The position numbers were made by a program, and so were the translations under genes. A stretch of 36,678 nucleotides of DNA, taken from assembly GCA_021324995.1 (NCBI GenBank), contig JAJPIB010000038.1, positions 1 to 36,678 of the forward strand, given 5' to 3'. How positions within the stretch are numbered: position 1 is the stretch's first letter; each line of letters starts with the position of its first letter. The notes under the pieces were generated by a model. It was not told the origin of the DNA, searched no databases, and saw only the letters and a program-made list of their open reading frames with translations. This document shows positions 31,709 to 36,678 of this stretch, one piece after another. The stretch comes from Chlamydiia bacterium. Its GTDB lineage: Bacteria > Chlamydiota > Chlamydiia > Chlamydiales > Rhabdochlamydiaceae.

Positions 31709-32965
31709 ATGTTCATTTTTTTCTTTTTAATTTTTTCTTCTTCCTGCATGGCGATGTCGCATGAGCATCAAGAAAAATCTCATGAATTGTCTATGCATGG
31801 CATGTATGGGAATTATCCCATGGAATGCGATGCAACGGGAACAAGCTGGATGCCTGCCTCCACAAAAATGCCTGGTATTCATCGCAATCCTGACGATTGG
31901 CTCCTAATGACTCATGGATATCTGATGGCAATTTATGACAACCAAGGAGGACCTTTAGGACGAAATAAATTTTTTAGCGAAAATATGTTCATGTTGACTG
32001 CTCAAAAAGACTTGGGGATGAGCACTTTTGCTTTAAGAAATATGCTCTGTCTGGAGCCAGCCACGATCGGATGCAATGGGTATCCTTTACTTTTACAAAC
32101 AGGTGAAACTTGTAATGGGACTACCCCGCTCATCAATCGCCAGCATCCGCACGACTTCCTCATGGAATTAGCTGCTGTCTATACTCTCCGCATTACAGAA
32201 AAAAACTCTCTTTTTGGCTATTTTGGATATCCTGGAGAGCCTGCTCTTGGTCCTCCGGCTTACATCCATCGATTTTCTGCATTTTTCAACCCGGAAGCGC
32301 CGATAACCCATCACTGGTTAGATTCAACCCATATTTCCTTTGGTGTCGGTACTTTGGGATATGTCCACCAGTGGCTAAAAATAGATGCCTCTATCTTTAC
32401 TGGGAAAGAACCGGATCAGCATCGCTGGAATTTTGATCCTCCGCGATTTGATTCCTATTCAGCACGTATTTCAATCAATCCAAGCAAAGAGATTGCCACT
32501 CAGATTAGTTATGGATTCCTAAAAAGCCCTGAGGCCTTGGAGCCAAATGTCAATATACATAAAACAACAGCATCTATCAGCTACAATAAAGCGTGGAAAG
32601 TAAGCAATTGGCAAACAACTGCTGCTTGGGGACTAAACTGTCATCGTCCCGGTCATAATTTAAATGGTTATCTTTTAGAATCTGCTATCGAGATGAATCG
32701 TAAACATGTCCTCTTTGGAAGAGCCGAATACGTGGGAAAAGATGATTTATTTATTCCACCGAGTCCCCATGCGGGCAAGATACTTCATGTAGGGAAAATA
32801 GACCTCGGCTACATTTTTGAATTTCCACTCCTCCCTTACACATTGTGGGGCATCGGCTTTTTAGGAAGCGCCTCATTCGTTCCTTCCACTGTTAAATCAG
32901 AATACGGTGGAACTCCGCTTTCCTATATGGCCTTCCTACGAATCGATTTAGTGGATAAGCAATAA
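31709..32965 (+). CDS. Outer-membrane-type protein of a copper-resistance-associated family
   Basis: This 418-residue exported protein (signal peptide 1-15, ending SCMAM) has a Met/His-rich N-terminus (SHEHQEKSHELSMHGM). It then follows a family I recall near copper-resistance genes: ATGTSWMPASTKMPGIH, WLLMTHGYLMAIYDNQGGP, QTGETCNGTTPLINRQHPHD and PGEPALGPPAYIHRFSAFF, then HHWLDSTHISFGVGTLGYV and GKEPDQHRWNFDPPRFDSYS. The later alternating strands resemble an outer-membrane barrel ending in YMAFLRIDLVDKQ. The Met/His-rich start would suit Cu(I) or Cu(II) binding. A function has not been shown for the family. No copper ATPase or CopA is in the window. It starts 7 bases after the GNAT stop. Confidence 0.78.
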   Translation: MFIFFFLIFSSSCMAMSHEHQEKSHELSMHGMYGNYPMECDATGTSWMPASTKMPGIHRNPDDWLLMTHGYLMAIYDNQGGPLGRNKFFSENMFMLTAQKDLGMSTFALRNMLCLEPATIGCNGYPLLLQTGETCNGTTPLINRQHPHDFLMELAAVYTLRITEKNSLFGYFGYPGEPALGPPAYIHRFSAFFNPEAPITHHWLDSTHISFGVGTLGYVHQWLKIDASIFTGKEPDQHRWNFDPPRFDSYSARISINPSKEIATQISYGFLKSPEALEPNVNIHKTTASISYNKAWKVSNWQTTAAWGLNCHRPGHNLNGYLLESAIEMNRKHVLFGRAEYVGKDDLFIPPSPHAGKILHVGKIDLGYIFEFPLLPYTLWGIGFLGSASFVPSTVKSEYGGTPLSYMAFLRIDLVDKQ

Positions 32966-33024
32966 AGCCATTCCTCAAGAATGCCTTCATCTCACACTAG
33001 ACTTAATTGACGACTAGGAAGAGG

Positions 33025-33118
33025 TATACCCAACGTGACGGAAAATTTGATTTAAGGCCAAAGCGAAAGCTCCCGCGATTGGCGCGATTGAATCGTCGCC
33101 CCTATTAGAAATAGAGGC
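33025..33118. repeat. Family 1 repeat, tandem partial unit of copy E
   Basis: The first 94 bases of the following full copy (33119 onward) are present here in nearly identical form, ending at ATAGAGGC just past the repeat centre. Only three or so bases differ. It looks like a recent half-element tandem duplication, or an insertion within one copy. Confidence 0.85.
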
Positions 33119-33282
33119 TATACCCAACGTGACGGAAAATTTGATTTAAGACCACAGCGAAAGCTCCCGCGATTGGCGCGATTGAATCGTCGCCCCTATT
33201 AGAAATAGAGGCTAGATTCGATCGTCTAATCCCCGGGCTTTGGCTTTGGTCCTAAATCAAATTCTCAATCACGTTGGGTATA
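33119..33282. repeat. Palindromic repeat family 1, copy E
   Basis: This complete 164-bp copy has TATACCCAACGTGACGGAAA at the left and TCAATCACGTTGGGTATA at the right. It ends one base before the catalase stop codon and thus lies directly downstream of katE on the minus strand and downstream of the outer-membrane gene on the plus strand. It could act as a shared stem between the convergent genes. Confidence 0.9.
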
Positions 33283-33283
33283 A

Positions 33284-35341
33284 TTACGTTTTTCTAGTCC
33301 AAAAACGCATCTTTCGACATGCCAAAACAAACTGATTCACCGTTTCTTTTGAAAGTTCAATACACCCTTCATCCAACTTCGATAAAATCCCCGTCTCTTC
33401 AAAAAGGGCTTGGGAATTCCAATAGCCGATACATTTTAGGTGAGTAAAAGCGTCTGTGAGAAATTGGCGAGCAGAAGGGTGTTGCGCAAGAGACAGGATT
33501 TCTTTCGAAGAAGATAAAATAACAACGGCATCGTAGAGGACGGAAGGGGCACCCTCTAACTTTTGGTGAGCTGAAAGAAAATTTCCGTTTTTTGTTTGTA
33601 CCCCACCGACCGTGAGAGCAATAATCTCATAAGTTGCTTTTTCTTTTTCAATTGAATGTATTAAGGCATCAAAAATAGCATCATCTAGTGCATCTGTCAC
33701 TAAAATCCCCACTCTCCTTCCAATGAAGGTTTTAGGAGGGTTTAAAAGGATACTTAAGGCTTTTGAAGGCTTAAGTTTCTGTGAAGTGTTATAAGAATGC
33801 TCATAAGGGATGACTTTATTCTTAATCCCTAATCCCTCTGTGACGGTGTCTGCTAGTTTTTTATCGATATTTGGAAGATGAGAAACCATCCTTTCTCGAA
33901 TTTTTGGGTTCTCTACTTTGCTGAGCTCAAAGATCAAGCCATCGGCGATATGTTTTTGTTCGATTTCTGTTTGGCTTAAATAAAAAAGCCGAGCTTGGCT
34001 GTAATGATCCCCAAATTTCTCCGATCGTTCCCGAAGTTTTTGCCCGTTTTCTTTAGCTGGATAGGTGCGGAACCCTTTTTTCGGAGACTCTCTCGGTCCT
34101 ATTGCTTGGGAATTTGGCTCATAATTCACTCTTCCTTTAGGATTCATCATTGCCATGTGCCCATCTTGCTGAAAATGATGAAACGGGCATTTTGGAGCGT
34201 TGATTGGAAGATGGGTAAAATTAGGTCCTCCAAGACGTTTGACTTGCGTATCCAAATAAGAAAAATTACGGCCTTGCAATAGGGGATCATTTGTAAAATC
34301 TATTCCTGGAACGATATTGGCTGTACAAAAAGCGGCCTGTTCTGTTTCTGCAAAGAAATTATCCACACAACGATTGAGAACCATTTTACCTATATAGCGA
34401 ATAGGAATGACTTCTTCGGGAATGATTTTGGTGGCGTCCAAAATATCGTATTCAAAAGCATCTGCAAATGCATCGTCAAAGAGCTGAACGCCTAATTCCC
34501 ATTCAGGAAAATTTCCTGATTGAATTGCATTCCACAGATCTCGTCTATGGAAGTCGGGATCGGCCCCATTAATTTTAACCGCCTCATCCCATAAAACGGA
34601 CTGCAGACCAAGTTTAGGTTTCCAATGAAACTTAACATAAGTGGATTTACCCTCCTTGGAAACAAAGCGAAATGTATGTACGCCAAATCCCTCCATAAAC
34701 CGAAAGGAGCGAGGAATCGCGCGATCTGACATGATCCACATGATCATATGCATGCTTTCTGGCATCAATGATATAAAATCCCAAAAATTGTCATGAGCCG
34801 TCTGCGCTTGAGGAAATCCACGATCAGGCTCTTGCTTAGCCGCATGAATCAAATCGGGGAATTTGATCGCATCTTGAATAAAAAATACGGGCATATTATT
34901 GCCGACGAGATCCCAATTACCTTGTTTAGTGTAAAGTTTTACAGCAAATCCACGCACGTCTCTGGCTAAATCACTAGATCCTTTATTTCCAGCTACCGTC
35001 GAAAAACGAACAAATACAGGAGTCTTCTCCCCTGCTCTTTGAAAAATATCTGCAGAGGTAATATCAGAAAGGGAATCATAGGTTTCGAAAAAGCCATGCA
35101 CACCGAAACCGCGGGCATGAACTACCCTTTCTGGAATTCTCTCGTGATCAAAATGAAAGAGCTTTTCCCTTAATGCAAAGTCTTCGAGAAGGATTGGACC
35201 ATGTCCGCCGATTTTTAAAGAGTTTTGATCGTCGGAAACTGGAATTCCTTGCTGTGTCGTTAAAATAGATCCCTCATCTTCAGCAATTTGATGAGCTTCT
35301 CCAGCAGATCCAAGAAGTGTTTTAGCAGTTTTTTTCATCAT
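33284..35341 (-). CDS. katE: Large-subunit catalase (HPII type)
   Basis: This 685-residue monofunctional heme catalase degrades hydrogen peroxide. The N-terminal 60 residues are the HPII arm. The catalytic His is in [14 protein letters not shown] and the Asn in [20 protein letters not shown]. The core has [18 protein letters not shown], and the heme proximal Tyr region carries [14 protein letters not shown]. The C-terminal domain from about 540 ([20 protein letters not shown] to GILSKLDEG) is the flavodoxin/DJ-1-like domain typical of the large-subunit clade. The length is slightly under E. coli KatE (753 residues). It probably protects against host peroxide. It stands alone, with a family 1 repeat at each flank (33119 and 35407). 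Monofunctional catalases are uncommon in classical Chlamydiaceae but occur in environmental relatives. Confidence 0.95.
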   Translation of the reverse strand: MMKKTAKTLLGSAGEAHQIAEDEGSILTTQQGIPVSDDQNSLKIGGHGPILLEDFALREKLFHFDHERIPERVVHARGFGVHGFFETYDSLSDITSADIFQRAGEKTPVFVRFSTVAGNKGSSDLARDVRGFAVKLYTKQGNWDLVGNNMPVFFIQDAIKFPDLIHAAKQEPDRGFPQAQTAHDNFWDFISLMPESMHMIMWIMSDRAIPRSFRFMEGFGVHTFRFVSKEGKSTYVKFHWKPKLGLQSVLWDEAVKINGADPDFHRRDLWNAIQSGNFPEWELGVQLFDDAFADAFEYDILDATKIIPEEVIPIRYIGKMVLNRCVDNFFAETEQAAFCTANIVPGIDFTNDPLLQGRNFSYLDTQVKRLGGPNFTHLPINAPKCPFHHFQQDGHMAMMNPKGRVNYEPNSQAIGPRESPKKGFRTYPAKENGQKLRERSEKFGDHYSQARLFYLSQTEIEQKHIADGLIFELSKVENPKIRERMVSHLPNIDKKLADTVTEGLGIKNKVIPYEHSYNTSQKLKPSKALSILLNPPKTFIGRRVGILVTDALDDAIFDALIHSIEKEKATYEIIALTVGGVQTKNGNFLSAHQKLEGAPSVLYDAVVILSSSKEILSLAQHPSARQFLTDAFTHLKCIGYWNSQALFEETGILSKLDEGCIELSKETVNQFVLACRKMRFWTRKT

Positions 35342-35406
35342 TGATCACCAGTAATATGAGACCCTAAGATAAAATAAATATTTAAATGAAGCAAGGATAT
35401 TGCTTT

Positions 35407-35560
35407 TATACCCAACGCGATTGAAAATTTGGATTTAAGACCGAGCCAAAGCCCCGGGATTGGACGATCGAATCTAGTCCCTATTTCTAATAATGGCGAC
35501 GATTCGATCGCGTCAATCGCGGGAGCTTTCGCTTCAGTTCTCTAATCGCGCTGATGTATA
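35407..35560. repeat. Palindromic repeat family 1, copy F
   Basis: This 154-bp copy has TATACCCAACGCGATTGAAA at the left and a damaged right end (TCTAATCGCGCTGATGTATA) that has lost about a dozen bases of the inner arm. The orientation matches copy C. It occupies most of the 320-base gap between the divergent catalase and beta-lactamase genes. Confidence 0.85.
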
Positions 35561-35662
35561 TCATTGATTAGATTTTTGGTGAATTTTTAGCCACGATTGA
35601 GCAAAATACACTCCCCAATGCGCCTTTATTTTCCAAACTAAATTCATATCAGCCAGGTTTTT

Positions 35663-36466
35663 ATGACATACCCCCTATTTTCAAAATTAATCACTAGCTT
35701 CCTACTCGTTTTCCCCTGTGCTTTCTGTTCCTCAAAAGAGGAAAACTTCCTTCTCATCAATGGGAAAACAGATGAAATTGTGCTTGAGTTCGGCCCTCAT
35801 ATTAATGAACGGTTTAGTCCTTGCTCATCCTTTAAAATTGTTCTAAGTTTGATGGGATATGATGCAGGAATTTTAAAGACTGAGAAGAGACCAATCTGGG
35901 ATTTTCGAGAAGGATATGACGATTGGCTTGAAACATGGAAAACCCCTCAAACTCCTGAAACTTGGATGAAATTTTCCTGTGTTTGGTATTCCAAAGTTTT
36001 ATCAGTACAATTAGGCATGGAAAAAATGCAAAACTATTTAAACGCATTTGAATATGGAAATCAGGATATCTCAGTGGGATTGGCTGGACCCGGACCAATG
36101 ACTCATGCAGCCTGGATCAACTCTTCGTTAACAATTTCCCCAAAAGAGCAAGTGGATTTCATTCAGCATATGATCGAAGGAAATCTTTCTATCTCAACCC
36201 ACGCCGTTCAAATGACAAAGCAAATTGTATTTAAAGAGGAATTAGCTGAAGGCTGGAAATTGTTTGGAAAAACAGGATGGAGTGGTTCAGACATTACACA
36301 AGATGGTAAAACTTTAGAACATAGCTGGTTTGTGGGATGGATTGAAAAAGATGAACATTTTTACCCATTCGCCTATCTCGTTCGGGACAAAAAAATAAAT
36401 CTCGAGCAAAGAGTTCCTAGGGTCAAAGAGTTATTGATACAATCGAAGTTGATAACTAAATCATAG
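35663..36466 (+). CDS. Class D beta-lactamase (OXA-like)
   Basis: This 267-residue secreted serine beta-lactamase has a signal peptide (1-21). All class D motifs are present: S55-S-F-K58 (nucleophile and carbamylated lysine) in SPCSSFKIVLSL, S105-C-V107, Y131-G-N133 in FEYGNQDIS, and K203-T-G205 in FGKTGWSG. The fixed block WINSSLTISPKEQVDFI and the end WFVGWIEKDEHFYPFAY are typical. Class D enzymes hydrolyse penicillins, some cephalosporins and some carbapenems; specificity cannot be predicted here. In an organism with little or no peptidoglycan the enzyme may defend division or act on an unknown amide. It is divergent from catalase across a repeat and has no visible regulator. Confidence 0.9.
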   Translation: MTYPLFSKLITSFLLVFPCAFCSSKEENFLLINGKTDEIVLEFGPHINERFSPCSSFKIVLSLMGYDAGILKTEKRPIWDFREGYDDWLETWKTPQTPETWMKFSCVWYSKVLSVQLGMEKMQNYLNAFEYGNQDISVGLAGPGPMTHAAWINSSLTISPKEQVDFIQHMIEGNLSISTHAVQMTKQIVFKEELAEGWKLFGKTGWSGSDITQDGKTLEHSWFVGWIEKDEHFYPFAYLVRDKKINLEQRVPRVKELLIQSKLITKS

Positions 36467-36532
36467 GCAATTTTTCAAATTAAATATCGCGTCCAATGGA
36501 TAAACTTATTTAAGATTTTTAGTTCTTAAACA

Positions 36533-36678
36533 TATACTGGTGACGCTTGAAAGCTGGAGAATTTGGCAAGGAAGCGGCGCAAATTTTTGTGTCTGGAGCG
36601 AGTGACCATTGCCGGAGAGGCAAGGCACGAGTGAAGATCAAAAATTGGCTGCCAAGCTGACGAAGCAAAAACTCCAGC
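36533..36678. repeat. Palindromic repeat family 2, copy 3 (cut by window end)
   Basis: The sequence runs from TATACTGGTGACGCTTGAAA to GCTGACGAAGCAAAAACTCC and ends at the window edge inside the right arm. It is very close to copy 2 (about nine tenths identical over 146 bases) and more distant from copy 1. The 3' spacer after the beta-lactamase (36467-36532) shows nothing else. Confidence 0.85.

Noticed and set aside
33025..33282. Tandem repeat taken as a possible CRISPR array
   Set aside because: Only two units, 94 bases, no spacers of constant size and no cas genes; it is a duplicated MITE-like repeat.

Overview
The window looks like a chromosomal piece of an environmental chlamydia (Parachlamydiaceae or a close relative, living in amoebae). 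The reasons are inference from gene content. A HEAT-repeat/HIT/MYG1/LOG-like block at the left end resembles, from memory, a block conserved in Chlamydiaceae (around CT384-CT387 of C. trachomatis). There are also DUF1207, DUF2608 and holin-like genes, many small accessory enzymes of the kind found in amoeba symbionts, moderate-to-low GC, and many long palindromic intergenic repeats. No rRNA gene and no CRISPR array was seen.

Layout. (1) 0.1-9.7 kb, core-like: a leftward run of MYG1, HIT, HEAT-repeat protein and M24 Xaa-Pro peptidase, a divergent large LOG-family protein, then a leftward 540-residue protein with a duplicated C-terminal module and a leftward DUF1207 secreted protein. (2) 9.87-17.92 kb, a probable decayed integrated island. 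It starts with a complete CAU-anticodon tRNA followed by a broken integrase N-terminus, and ends near a second tRNA 3' half that aligns without gaps to the first over 54 bases. In between are a GntR-DUF2000-aminoglycoside kinase operon, a divergent TetR/SnoaL pair around a textbook promoter-operator, an SDR/DUF2867 protein, a transposase remnant abutting a 5'-truncated glutamine amidotransferase, and a zeta-toxin/antitoxin-like pair. (3) 18.1-26 kb: holin-like protein, DUF2608 protein, a frameshifted alpha/beta hydrolase, a 944-residue GH13 glucan-branching-type enzyme, a secreted Nudix protein and Tag glycosylase. (4) 26.3-36.5 kb: secreted effector-binding-domain protein, a tight hydrolase / GNAT-GrpB fusion / cupin operon, a pentapeptide-repeat protein, a pseudogene junction (kinase remnant joined to a pyruvyl-transferase remnant), GNAT, an outer-membrane protein of a family I associate with copper-resistance loci, a large-subunit catalase and a class D beta-lactamase.

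The most striking non-coding content is at least four families of palindromic, non-coding, MITE-like repeats. Two families are about 165 bp long and nearly symmetrical over their whole length, with ends of the type TATACCCAAC...GTTGGGTATA or TATACTG...CAGTATA. They recur between genes and in one place have partly duplicated in tandem. Together with several nonsense and frameshift mutations and gene fragments, they suggest a genome that acquires accessory genes and then lets many decay.

The strongest regulatory prediction is at 13.22-13.27 kb. Two face-to-face promoters, both with a perfect TTGACA -35 box, straddle a 14-bp palindrome between tetR and the SnoaL-like gene; the tetR message would be almost leaderless. 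No complete, clearly new multi-gene defence or metabolic system is visible. The best candidates for undescribed biology are the repeat families, the duplicated C-terminal module of the 540-residue protein, the unusual N-terminal half of the GH13 enzyme, and the tRNA-bounded island.
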